Part shown: piece after piece, positions 11,915-22,600 of the stretch | Numbering within the stretch: position 1 is the first letter of the stretch | Layout of the letters: each line of letters opens with the position of its first letter | NCBI RefSeq assembly: GCF_963678635.1 | Contig: NC_087066.1 | Coordinates: forward strand, 29,889,301-29,953,300 | Direction of reading: 5' to 3' | Length of the DNA stretch: 64,000 nucleotides | Origin: Symsagittifera roscoffensis | Lineage: Eukaryota; Xenacoelomorpha; Acoela; Convolutidae | Position numbers and translations under genes: made by a program | Notes under the pieces: model-generated | Told to the model about the DNA's origin: nothing | What the model saw: only the letters and a program-made list of their open reading frames with translations | Databases searched by the model: none

Positions 11915-13900
11915 TTATCTCGACGGTACTGTTTCCACATAATTTCCAGGAAACAATCCGCGATGGTAGTGCGGAGGCATCAGACCCTCATACCATCCGT
12001 CGTCATTTTTCTTCATCACAAATATTATCTGACCTTCGACAAAGGTCAACTCATCGCTTTGTTCTGCCGTGTAGTCATAGAGAGCAACAACTTTCTCGCA
12101 TTTGTCCAAATTCGGGGGAGCCTGAGGTGCGTTGTATCTTGTATTCGCAACTTGAGGATCCATAATATTCGAACCATGTTGCTGACTAAGATGTTGTTGC
12201 TGTGCCTGATGATGCTGCTGGTTCTGATGCTGGGGCATGTTATGTTGCTTCTGGTTCAAATTAGCCGAAATATCTGCCAAGTTTGTCACTTGCGGCTGTT
12301 GCATAATCTTCACTTGTTTCTGTGGCTGTTGTTGCATCATTTGCTGTTGTTGATGCATTTGTTGCATTATGGGCGGTGACATTGGCGAGCTCGCTGCATG
12401 GCTTGAATTAACTGAAGCTCTGTGACCTTGCGATGTCATGTTTTGACCTTGACCCATATTATACTGTGTTTGTGGTTGTTGTTGTTGCTGCTGCTGAAAT
12501 TGTTGATTTATCCTGCCACTGTTCACATTTTGCATCTGATTTTGCTGCTGTTGAGGATTCTGCTGTTGAAATTGGGGATTATTACCCGCCAAATGAGGCG
12601 GCAACTGCATTTGAGGTCGCATAATATTAGGTCTCTGTTGTGAGTATGAATACGGGCTGAAGTCCTGTGGATTCGGATCTTCTTTTATAACCGGTCTGAA
12701 CTCTCCTCCAACGTATTCCATATCTTCTGGAATATTGGGCGTCACAGCTTGTGAGGTCTGCGAAGGTTTTCTTCCTAGCTTCTGTTGCATAACTGCTGGG
12801 TTCTCTGACGTATATCGGAACGCGTCGCCTCTCAGACGATAGTCGCCAGTACCCGAACTCCCCACACTTCCAAGCCGGTTCGAACCCGAATGGCCGCCAC
12901 CTCCGTAACCAAAAGCCTCGGCTGCAAATTTGTAATCCGATCCTGTGCCACCTGACGCAACACTACTCGTATCACTTTGCTGTGTTTCGCTTCGATTCAT
13001 TCTTTGCATGTCGTAAGCGTTTCGCTCCTCATACGATATCGGAAGACCTAGAGATTCAATATTCGGCGCGTTTATATCGGATTTCTTCTGAAGAGACTTC
13101 ATAGCCAGAGATCCCGGCTGGTACGACTCCGGTGCTGTCGGTGCAGCCGGTACAGACACTGGTTTCCCGCGTAGTGTCCCAGTTCCAGACATTGTTCCGA
13201 AGCCTGACGAAGAGGAAATTGTAGTATGCGTTGTATTAATTGACGAGCGCGAAAGTGTACTCCCCCCACCCATTGAGTTTTGATCTTGAATCAAACTTTG
13301 GTTCATGATTGAACTCTTTCGTTGAACAAGTGGCTGTTCGTCATGCTTGAGTGAAATTCCATGTCCTATATTATCCAATTCTGACAAATCAACTCGTTTT
13401 CTTGAATACTTTAAAGGAGACAACTCAGTTGCCGGTTTTCTGATCTTCGCTCCTTGGGTATTCACGACCGACTTATTTGAAGTAATATTGCCAATTTCCC
13501 GCCTTGCGACCTTTTCTCTGTGAATATCCACAGCGCAGTTAATGTTTTTCAAACTCGACTCCAAAGATTCCAAATGCGCAGACTGAAGATCCAGAACCGC
13601 TATGAAGTTTCCGGCTAGATTGTTTATCTGGTATGCCACACTTGCTAGACTTTGAGTGCAATATTCTCTCGTTTGCTCTAAGACCTGTCCTTTATTCGGT
13701 AGCTCCTGGTATTTCTCATCGCAATATGTCGCCAACACGTCTAAATTTTGGTGACTCGAAAGAAGCGTTTCCTGACACTTGGGAATCTCCGTGTTGAGAA
13801 GATGAGCAATGTCAATAGAAGGGTCATTATTACTGGGGTTTACTTGAGGTAACTGCTGCACCTGAATAGGATCATAAGCATGCCCGTTCATTGTGGGCAA
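11915..13900 (-). CDS. ABI: Abl interactor (ABI), WAVE-complex SH3 adaptor
   Basis: ABI is a core subunit of the WAVE/SCAR complex that drives Arp2/3 actin branching, and it links Abl kinases to it. The 661-residue single-exon frame has the conserved N-terminal homology block (about 25-165). That block contains TQSLASVAYQIN and the signature VDIHREKVARREIG, which immediately precedes the usual Abi homeodomain-like segment. Next comes a Ser/Thr/Pro/Gly-rich middle and then a strongly Gln-rich stretch (roughly 415-595). A C-terminal SH3 domain (about 602-661) has ALYDYTAEQSDELTF, the DDGWYEG tryptophan and GLFPGNYVE. Vertebrate ABIs are about 480-510 residues; the excess is the Gln-rich linker. 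It is convergent with nothing and in the same orientation as MKK4. Confidence 0.95.
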   Translation of the reverse strand: MPTMNGHAYDPIQVQQLPQVNPSNNDPSIDIAHLLNTEIPKCQETLLSSHQNLDVLATYCDEKYQELPNKGQVLEQTREYCTQSLASVAYQINNLAGNFIAVLDLQSAHLESLESSLKNINCAVDIHREKVARREIGNITSNKSVVNTQGAKIRKPATELSPLKYSRKRVDLSELDNIGHGISLKHDEQPLVQRKSSIMNQSLIQDQNSMGGGSTLSRSSINTTHTTISSSSGFGTMSGTGTLRGKPVSVPAAPTAPESYQPGSLAMKSLQKKSDINAPNIESLGLPISYEERNAYDMQRMNRSETQQSDTSSVASGGTGSDYKFAAEAFGYGGGGHSGSNRLGSVGSSGTGDYRLRGDAFRYTSENPAVMQQKLGRKPSQTSQAVTPNIPEDMEYVGGEFRPVIKEDPNPQDFSPYSYSQQRPNIMRPQMQLPPHLAGNNPQFQQQNPQQQQNQMQNVNSGRINQQFQQQQQQQPQTQYNMGQGQNMTSQGHRASVNSSHAASSPMSPPIMQQMHQQQQMMQQQPQKQVKIMQQPQVTNLADISANLNQKQHNMPQHQNQQHHQAQQQHLSQQHGSNIMDPQVANTRYNAPQAPPNLDKCEKVVALYDYTAEQSDELTFVEGQIIFVMKKNDDGWYEGLMPPHYHRGLFPGNYVETVPSR

Positions 13901-15707
13901 CTATGATTAGGACTTGCCAATAAATATTAAATAAAGAGTGCTAATTGATCACAGATCTTCGCATTGTCTAGTCTGAAAATCAACCAAATTTAGTCCATTG
14001 ACTTTGGATAGAGATACTATCAAGCCTTTCTAGGAATTGCTTAAAACCGTATTATATTTCTCAAAACAACCTAATATCTCCCAGTAACCCTAATTTACGG
14101 CACGGATAACTGTTTTCAGGGACCTCTAATTTTATTGTCGAATCCGCGCAGCAAAAATTAGTTCCAAATAACCAGTTTCGAAGATTTTATCTCTCTAATT
14201 TAGCCTACAAATGATAAATTAGCTTTCAAGAAATCAGACGCTCAACTTCTCTGCTCATTGAAGCGTACCTCGTCGGAACACCAAATGAATGTTTCCGGAC
14301 TCTCAAAAAGTTATTTACTCCTAAGTATTGGTTGTTGTTGAGTTTTACAGTTTTCCATTGTAAATTATACAAATTTTCGTCTAACAGGCAAGTCAGCTTA
14401 GGTATTGAGCGAATATTTTATGCATAAATACACGTCAACACATACCATTTGTTAAGCTTTGCAACCGTACTATTTTTATTCCTGCCTTAGGCAACAACGA
14501 AATTAAATGGGACAGCATTAAGCAACGTTTTTTCAACGATTCCGTCAGCAAACAGATAGAAGCTACATCTAATCGTGTGCGTAGCTTATCATTCACCCTC
14601 AATTTTCAACACAAGTGGCGATGTTTTTAAATCTTAACTTGATACTGCATCCTTCAAAAATAGAGAAAAGGCCGAAATCTTTTCACACGTCACCAGTATT
14701 TGATGTCAATTGGGATAAATTTATTACCAAAGCTTTGCATAAATTAGGGAGGTTGTTTTTTCGGAAAATCTCATTGGATTACTAGACATTTAACTCCATT
14801 TACTTTCCTTCTCCGACCTGAGGCCAGTTGAAATGGGGTTCACTCAGCATATTAAGTGATTACCTTCTGGTTGAAGCAACTCATCCTTAATTGATCACTT
14901 CCTTCTCGTCTCGGGGTAAAATCCAACCCAGCCATTTCCCAAATCAGCCAACTCAATAGAGCCCAAATTATTGGACCCCTTCATTTATATTCTTGTTCTT
15001 CAAACAACCACTCTTTTTAATAAAACGAGGGGGTATTGATTTATTATATGTCATAGTGCTAAGGTAAGGGGACTACTGCTATACCAGTGCATGTACCTTA
15101 GCACCCGCATTATACCTGTATTTTGTGTGATTTGATCAGCTTGTCGGTTTTTATATCTTCTCTAATCCTTTCATTTCCTTTTTTGTTCACAATTAGTATT
15201 TTTTGCAGCCTGATCAATCGGTACCTTCATCCCATTTTATTCACGTCTTATTCTTCATTAGAAAGAAGGGCAATCAATGCTACTTTTAGAGGATAAGTTA
15301 CCATCTAGGAACTCTGTTTACAAAACTACAAGTTCGTTGCTTCTATCTCCGCCGTAGTTACTGTACACTAGTCACGAAAAGCTGTTTACGATAACAACAT
15401 CAGTCATAAATGATAAAAAAATAAAAGGGATGTTAAAATAAATACGTTGAAAAATAACGTACCTACAATCCGTTTTTACCAGAGCTCAAATTTTATTTCC
15501 TGCATTTCAAATTAAACTAGTCAGATTTAAATTACGCGTCATTTTTACTTCTATGTTAATTCAATTCAATGCTTTTATCTTTTCTTTAAACTTCATTAAA
15601 CTCCCCAGACATTTAAAAGCTACCTCACTCGATTTAATTATAATAAAAGAACTATTTCTCTGTTCAAGTTCTAGTAAAGCCCGCTTTAGAGCAAAAATCA
15701 CCTCGCT
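13901..15707. other. Intergenic region between divergent ABI and AP1S
   Basis: About 1.8 kb separating two divergently transcribed genes, so both promoters should lie here. It is AT-rich and without a believable ORF. The only clear structure is the 11-bp perfect inverted repeat at 15056-15104. I see no transposon ends or RNA gene. Confidence 0.6.
15056..15104. other. Perfect 11-bp inverted repeat (hairpin) with 27-nt loop
   Basis: GTGCTAAGGTA at 15056-15066 is the exact reverse complement of TACCTTAGCAC at 15094-15104. It sits about 600 bp upstream of the AP1S start. Function unknown. Confidence 0.5.
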
Positions 15708-16181
15708 ATGAATTTTCTCTTACTTTTCAGCCGACAAGGCAAAATTAGATTACACCGTTGGTACCAAGCTTATAGTGAAAAGGAACGGCGAAAAATTCTC
15801 AAAGATGTTCCTTACATCGTCTGCAATAGGAAACCTCGTATGTCAAACGTCGTAGAATGGAGCAATGGTTTGAAGCTAGTCTACAAACGATACGCCAGCT
15901 TGATATTCTGCGTCGCTGTCGAAAACGAGGACAATGAACTCTTAGTACTGGAAATTATTCACAGATATGTTGAATTACTCGACGCTTATTTCGGAAATGT
16001 TTGCGAGCTGGACGTCATTTTCAACTTCGAAAAAGCCTACCACATCTTAGACGAGTTTATTCTTGGTGGTTACGTTCAAGAAAGCAGTCGGAAATTATGC
16101 CTGGATGCGATGTGCGAAGCCGATTTGCTAGCGGGCGAAGTCGACGTTAAGAAGATTCTAGAAGAAGTTGGACTCTATTAA
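15708..16181 (+). CDS. AP1S: AP-1 complex sigma subunit (clathrin adaptor small chain)
   Basis: This subunit forms part of the core of the AP-1 heterotetramer, which binds cargo dileucine signals and recruits clathrin at the trans-Golgi network and endosomes. The 157-residue frame is full length for the family (155-160). It shows the family N-terminus ending in [11 protein letters not shown], the YKRYASL segment, [30 protein letters not shown] and ILDEFILGG. The YKRYASL and DNEL context and the C-terminus ADLL...LEEVGLY fit the AP-1 sigma rather than AP-2, AP-3 or AP-4 chain. It is intronless here. An AATAAA lies 238 nt past the stop. Confidence 0.95.
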   Translation: MNFLLLFSRQGKIRLHRWYQAYSEKERRKILKDVPYIVCNRKPRMSNVVEWSNGLKLVYKRYASLIFCVAVENEDNELLVLEIIHRYVELLDAYFGNVCELDVIFNFEKAYHILDEFILGGYVQESSRKLCLDAMCEADLLAGEVDVKKILEEVGLY

Positions 16182-16418
16182 CGAATGAACAAATTCGAAC
16201 GCAAAAGAGGAATCTAATTAATAATGAACTACTACAGTGTTTTAAATCTTTTATGTCATCGAATCATTTTATATCAATGTTCTATTTGGGTGGTATATTC
16301 ATTAATTAGCTATTAGTAAACTTTATCAACTCCAAGGACTTTTTCCCAATCTGGTGAAACTGCTGACAGTAACAACGGAAAAATATGATATTGAAAAGAT
16401 AGCACAAAATTTTTTGCC

Positions 16419-16424
16419 AATAAA
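16419..16424 (+). terminator. Candidate AP1S polyadenylation signal
   Basis: First clear AATAAA downstream of the AP1S stop, followed by a GT/T-rich tract (16450-16470). Assigned by position only. Confidence 0.45.
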
Positions 16425-16560
16425 AACATGAACTTTAGAGGTACGAACAGAATTTGTTTTTTTTTGCTTAACTTACGAATCAACATTTACGTACAATTTA
16501 CAGCTGATATTTACAATTTTTACATATTCAAAGTTCACTATTTACCAAATCAAATCGCGA

Positions 16561-16566
16561 TTTATT
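16561..16566 (-). terminator. Candidate KIF3A polyadenylation signal
   Basis: AATAAA on the minus strand, 65 nt past the KIF3A stop. With the AP1S signal at 16419 it would put the two convergent 3' ends about 140 bp apart. Confidence 0.4.
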
Positions 16567-16630
16567 ATGAAACTATGAAGGACCATTAGGTCACATGTTA
16601 CTGAAGGTGTCGAAGTAATGTGAAATTATT

Positions 16631-19600
16631 TTATTTCGAAACAAGCCCTCTGGCAGTTGGGTAAAGATCCGAACCACCTCCAGATCTGTCTCCTCCGGCC
16701 GAGGGTCTGCTCTTTGAAGTGGAAGTTTTCGGTCTGAAATAAAAAAATCAACTCTTTTGAAACTTCTTTTAAATCTTTGCTAACCGTTCACCGTCTGTTT
16801 TGAAATTCTATTGAAAGGTACGAAGAAGTCAAGTTTCAAGAGAGAAAGGAAGTTCGCCATTAACAAACTGATGTCATAATCACACAGTCAAAAACCATCT
16901 ATCAAACGAATGGACAAATAGTCGACATAGTAGACGCTTACCTCTTGGAGCTTTTAGATTGCTTCTTTGTTGGCATCACTGACCTATAACACAAACATCT
17001 GAGTAAGAACAAAATTTGACATACAAGCAGCCAAAGCAAAGTATTCGTCGACACTAACAACAGGTAACTGTGCCTGTAAAACAAATTGTTCCGACTAAAT
17101 GTATAATTGCGAACAATATATTCGAATACTCAGCAAAACAAAGACACAGCAAACGTTAAGCAATCAACAATATACAAGCCATCGTAATACGCTAAAAACG
17201 CGAGACAGCTTTTAAAATATTGAAACTACTTAAAACTATATATGGAAATAACTCCTTTCTTGATCAACCCAAGTCAATCAGTAACAGGGATAGCCGGTGG
17301 CTGTGCAAGTAGCAAAAAATGTTCCGACCACATTCTCAGAAATATTGTTTCCAGTTCATGTCTTTTCCTGTACGTCGTGTGATGATAGAACTATACAAGT
17401 GGGTAGAAATTTGGTGAATTAAGCATTAACGACTACAGTTGTCTTCAAAAAAGAAATATTTAAGATGAACAAATTTTTCAAAAGTTACTTAATTAATTTT
17501 TTTTCTTCAATTTTTTACACTAATTTTCGGATGATTTTTTTTTAACCAGAGATGCCCTAAATAAAGCTTCCAAAACTATACTTTCTTTTATAAAAATCAT
17601 CAATTTTTAGCTTACATTGTTATTTTCATACAAAACGAATGTTACTCGCTCGACGAAAAATCATTTCAAACCTGTTTTTCTCGACACTGGGATTTTTTTT
17701 TGAAAATTTTTGATGTCGTTTGAATAACGACTCAACAGGTTTTAACATGATCTATCGCTCAACCCAGTCCGATGATTATTTGTGGTGCCTGATTTTGCGT
17801 GGAAAACAAAAATAAACTAAAACACGAATACAAAGTTCCTGGCCATTTTCAATAATCGGAATACAAAGTTCCTGGCCATTTTCCGACCCCTATAATCACA
17901 GTGTGAGAAAAAGAAACGACAATTTTCTTCAATTTATTCAAGATTTTCATTTTCACATGACATAGGCGAAGCTACAATTTGTAAAAACAAGCAAAAATGG
18001 GGAAAATTAGCTATGAATACAAAAAGTCCGTAAATTTGCCAAGAACAACAGATCAACTGCCGCCAAGATTAGGGGAACTCGAAGTAAGTGAAGTATTGCT
18101 CGAGAAAGACCTTGGTGTTCCAATATCAAGTAACTGTTCCTGGAGCACCCACATGAGCGAGACAATTCGGAAGTCACTATCAGTCCTGCACAAGTTCAAA
18201 CGATCGTCATGCGACCTACTTGCCCCCCAGCAAAAACTGTCTAGTCGAATAAATGGTACTGCCCATAACAGTACGCGGTTTGCAACGTACAACGTGCATC
18301 ATAGTTTGCGGACAAGACAAATACCAAGGCGGATAACAGACATCGACGAGCTCTATTACACCGAGCGTCAAGACCAGCTTATCAGCTACCACTGTCCTTC
18401 TATCCTTATATATCGAGATGAACGATTTGTTGCTCTTATCTACGATTATACCAGACCGGTACCAGCTCGATTGGCCGAACTCTGTCAGAGGAGGTAAAAT
18501 ATTCGATATCTCTAGAGTCCCTCTAGAGAAAACTAGAACTTTTGGTGCAGGGCATGCCGCTTGTCAAACCTGGTCGATGACCACGTCAGTTTCCTTTCAC
18601 CCGATGGTCTCAAAAACAGACTGCTTAATTTTTACTGGATTCATTAACATTCCAAGTACAACAAAAATTGTTCCAGCACCTGGGTAGTTCTCTGCCTCTG
18701 CAACAACCGCAGACAAAATACTTTCTAATTGGTGTTTAATTCCATTCTGCGGGAAGAAATCCTTTTATCTTTTTGCTGTAAAGCCTTTATAATAATAATA
18801 ATAATTCCAAAAGTAATATGAATAGCTGGCTGATGTGCAAATGTTCCCAGCATTAACAAAATAAATCTAAATAAAAAGCCCAACACTAAATAGAACAAAT
18901 AAAAACTTAGCCAACAGACAGTTGTAAAAGAGTCAATGACCGAATCAAAACAGAAAAAAATACGCCCTAAAGCTCTTCAAATTTCGGGAACAATTTTAAG
19001 AAACCTTAAAATTAATGTCAATTTTTTAAACTAGAAGTTGTTAATGTTTTTCGTAAATTTTATACTTTTGCTGATCGATAGTGAAGTTTACCTAGCTTGA
19101 AACAAGCAATGAACTGAATTTAAAAGGAAATTAAAAGTCAAACCATTTAAAATCAATACTGAGCGTGAGCAAACTTCAAGAATTTTTCCTGAAATAATTT
19201 TTCAAATTATCACGACCTATTTGAGTTTCTTTATTACATTTATTGGCTATTGAACACTTATCGAAGAAAAACATTTGAAAAGAAGGATAGCCGGTTACTG
19301 TGCAAAGAGCACAGAATTTTCCGACCATACACAAACTTTTTCTTTCAAATTATTGTCGTTGTGATAAGAGGATATGAACAAAAAATAATTTAGGTATATT
19401 CGACACTTTAATTGTAAAACAAGCAAGCTGGGCTACAGTTTTTGAAAAAAAAAAATTACTAGAAAAACAAAAAATCATTAAAAAGGGAAAAAACATTTTG
19501 GGTTTTCGTTTTTTTTGCAGAAACTTTTTGAGTTTTTGATTCTCAAAATGGCGTTAATAAAACTCCAAAAACTCATTTTATTCAAATAAATTAAAGTTAA

Positions 19601-22600
19601 ACATAAATACGCTACTGTAAACGGCCTAAATTAAGCATAAATTAGCATGCTTGGTCGCTTTACTTGCTCAAAATTAGACGCAAAATCAAAAAATTCAAAC
19701 CGGTTTTTCTCGACACTGAAAATATTTTCAAAAATTTTAGTCGTTCAAATCACGACTGAAGAGCTACTACACTATATATCATTCGACCCATTCCGATTAT
19801 TATTTGTGATACCTGATTTTGCGTAGGAAGCAAAAAAACTAAAACACCCGAATAAAATGTTTCTCCACATTTTTCAAATGTTCGAAACAACAACCAAATG
19901 GCGATTGACTGCGACAAAAAGTTCAAAGCTAAGTTGAATTAGAACTAAATTGGGATCAAAACCAGTGTCATCAATTTTGTATAAAATTCTTTAAAAAATT
20001 CGTAAAAAGGTCAAATTTTCTTGGCACACTGACAAATTCTTTTCAAAAAACTAAATTCTGAGGGGATTTCATATGATACCGAATTTGACTGTCTTTCCAG
20101 TTAGTCAAAATGTTTTAGAAAAAAACACGCCGAACGACATACTTCACTTCTTCGTGAAGTGGTCGGAACCAAAAGTACAGATGAACAAGTTTAGTAAAAC
20201 AGAAGTAAATAAAATTACACATAAATTATTCCATGAAAATTACACTATGCCAATTTTTAAACCTCGAAGCATTTACAAAAAAATCGACACCTTAAATTTT
20301 TAGGAAATTTGAGCATCTCAGGGTGGTATCGACATTTCAAAGTACAAAAACGTCCCTGAAAACCAATTGTCCCTTGAAATCAGTTAACTTAGCACAAATT
20401 AACTCGCGAGTAAAAAATATTTTAAGACTGCTAACTCAATACAGTAAACACTGGGACACAAGAACAAAACTAGTCTGGAAACGGAAAAATTCAAGGCACT
20501 GTCATTTACAACATTTTATGAAATTTCTTAAAAATTCAAATTACGGCACAGGGTTTTTGTCGACACTGACAACTTTTTTGAAATCTCACGAAGCAATATG
20601 AAACTATAACTAATTCCCTAAAAACTTCTATTTGGTGTCCAATTTAGCCACCAAAAATCCCCAAAAACTAGCCACCAATAACGCAACTATATGCTAATAA
20701 ATTGCCGATTCGATGCAGCAAAAGTAGCACCAAATACAGAAAGACACAATTTTGCATGTAGTATATCGGCAAGCAAGAAGCCACATTATCTATAAATTAT
20801 GCATTTCAAAAAAATGCGAGATATTTTGAGTTAGAACATTTCTGAAATCAAGTTTTTATTATTGTTCTGTTGTTTGAAACAAATAGCTTTTTTCTCTTCA
20901 TTTGATGAATTAAAAATGCATCAACTGTGTTAACTTATTACTATTCGAATGTCAAAGCACATGCTATCAATAAGCTGTAAAGGTGACCCAAAAGTGACAC
21001 CAATATTTGCGAATTAGGTTGGAAACAAACAAAGTTCGTATTAATACACTTTGCTTCGCAAGTGTAGTTAGGATTTTCAGCTTTTTGCGCGATCCAGAGG
21101 GGAGCATAAAAAAATTTTACGTTTCCATTGAAACCACTAGAAATTAGAAAATATTAGCCGAAATCATTTGAGCAGAATAAAGTTTTTAAGCGAAAAAACC
21201 ATAAGAAAATATACGAGGTCATTGTAAGTAAATTCACAAACAGTAGAAGTAAATCAAAACACTTAAAGCATTTACAATGTAACTTGCTTACAGCAAAAAA
21301 ATTCTACGATGTAACAACTGAGCCGAAAAAAACATACGTAGACAAAAAAAGCCGACAATTTTTTTGAACCTGAAAATTTTATTTCCACTTTTAAAATATA
21401 GAATGCCAAACTAACCGACAGCAATAAGAAAAATGTCGAAAAAATTGATCTACTAAAATTTTGATATCCTTGACTTGATATTGCCTTAAAAAAAATCCTT
21501 CTACAAAAACAATTCAATTAAGACAAATGACTGCTAATTAAGCATCAAAACAAAACGTACAAAGCCCCAAAACCTGAGCACATACACGTTGAGCTGAAAA
21601 AAAAGTCTTTCATAAAAAAAGAAAAACTCAGAAAAGCTTTGATGTCACCCCCTCAAAATATTTATATAACTTTCTTGTGGTCATCATATGATTCAGAATG
21701 AGGCCGCTACCTGGCAAAAAATAGCACAATTCTTTTAATCCAAAAAAAAGAAAAAAAAAACGAAAAACTGATATACTGAAATCGGAGAAAGTAAATTACA
21801 ACCAAAACAAAAATAACTTACGAACCGAACGGTCATTTAAAATGCAGACATGCTCAAAATCTTTCCGTTAAATGATGAAAACATAGATTTGGAGATGACC
21901 ACGAATTAGAGTCACCCTGTGAACGAATTTATTTAAATGAAAATGTCCAGTAATCGTTGTCGGTTGCCACACTCTTGCCTATCGCAAGGGCAAAAAAAAC
22001 CACAAAATATCCATTTAAAATCACCAGGTTAGATTGGCAAAAAGGTTCGAAGAGAATCGAACCAGAAACCAAAAATGGACAAAGCAGGAAGTCAAAAAAT
22101 CTGAATTGGCCTTTAATCGTAGAATTCGCAAGGTAGTTTCGAGAAAAATCAAGGTTTCAAGACAACCAATATTATTTTAAAAACTAGCCTTTTTTGAGGC
22201 CATTACTATTTTCTACTGAATGAGGGCATAGATACTTAAATAGGCGCAACTCTTGTAACCAAATCTGTCGATTGAACCCTTGACACAAGTTTTGATAGCG
22301 GATGTTTTTCAAGAAAAGTAAAAAGATCGGAAAAAAAGAATGATCAAATGTCAAAAAATGGCCTTTTTGATCCAAGGACTTTTTTCTTCCGAATCTAAGG
22401 CGTAGCCGCTTATGCAGGGAGAGTCCCTAAAACGTTATCTGTTGATTGAAAACCTCTTTTGAGATTTGCGAGGGTAGTTTATGAGACACAGAGGCATAGC
22501 GGAGTTTCACATCACTTGCAATACAGCATAAAAATAATTTAAAAAATATTAGTCTAAAAAATGAAAAAGGCTGGAAAATACTAGGACGGCCAAAAATTTT

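Noticed and set aside
11963-12643. Plus-strand Leu/Val-rich frames opposite the ABI gene
   Set aside because: They are the antisense of the CAG/CAA glutamine tracts of ABI and have no independent support.
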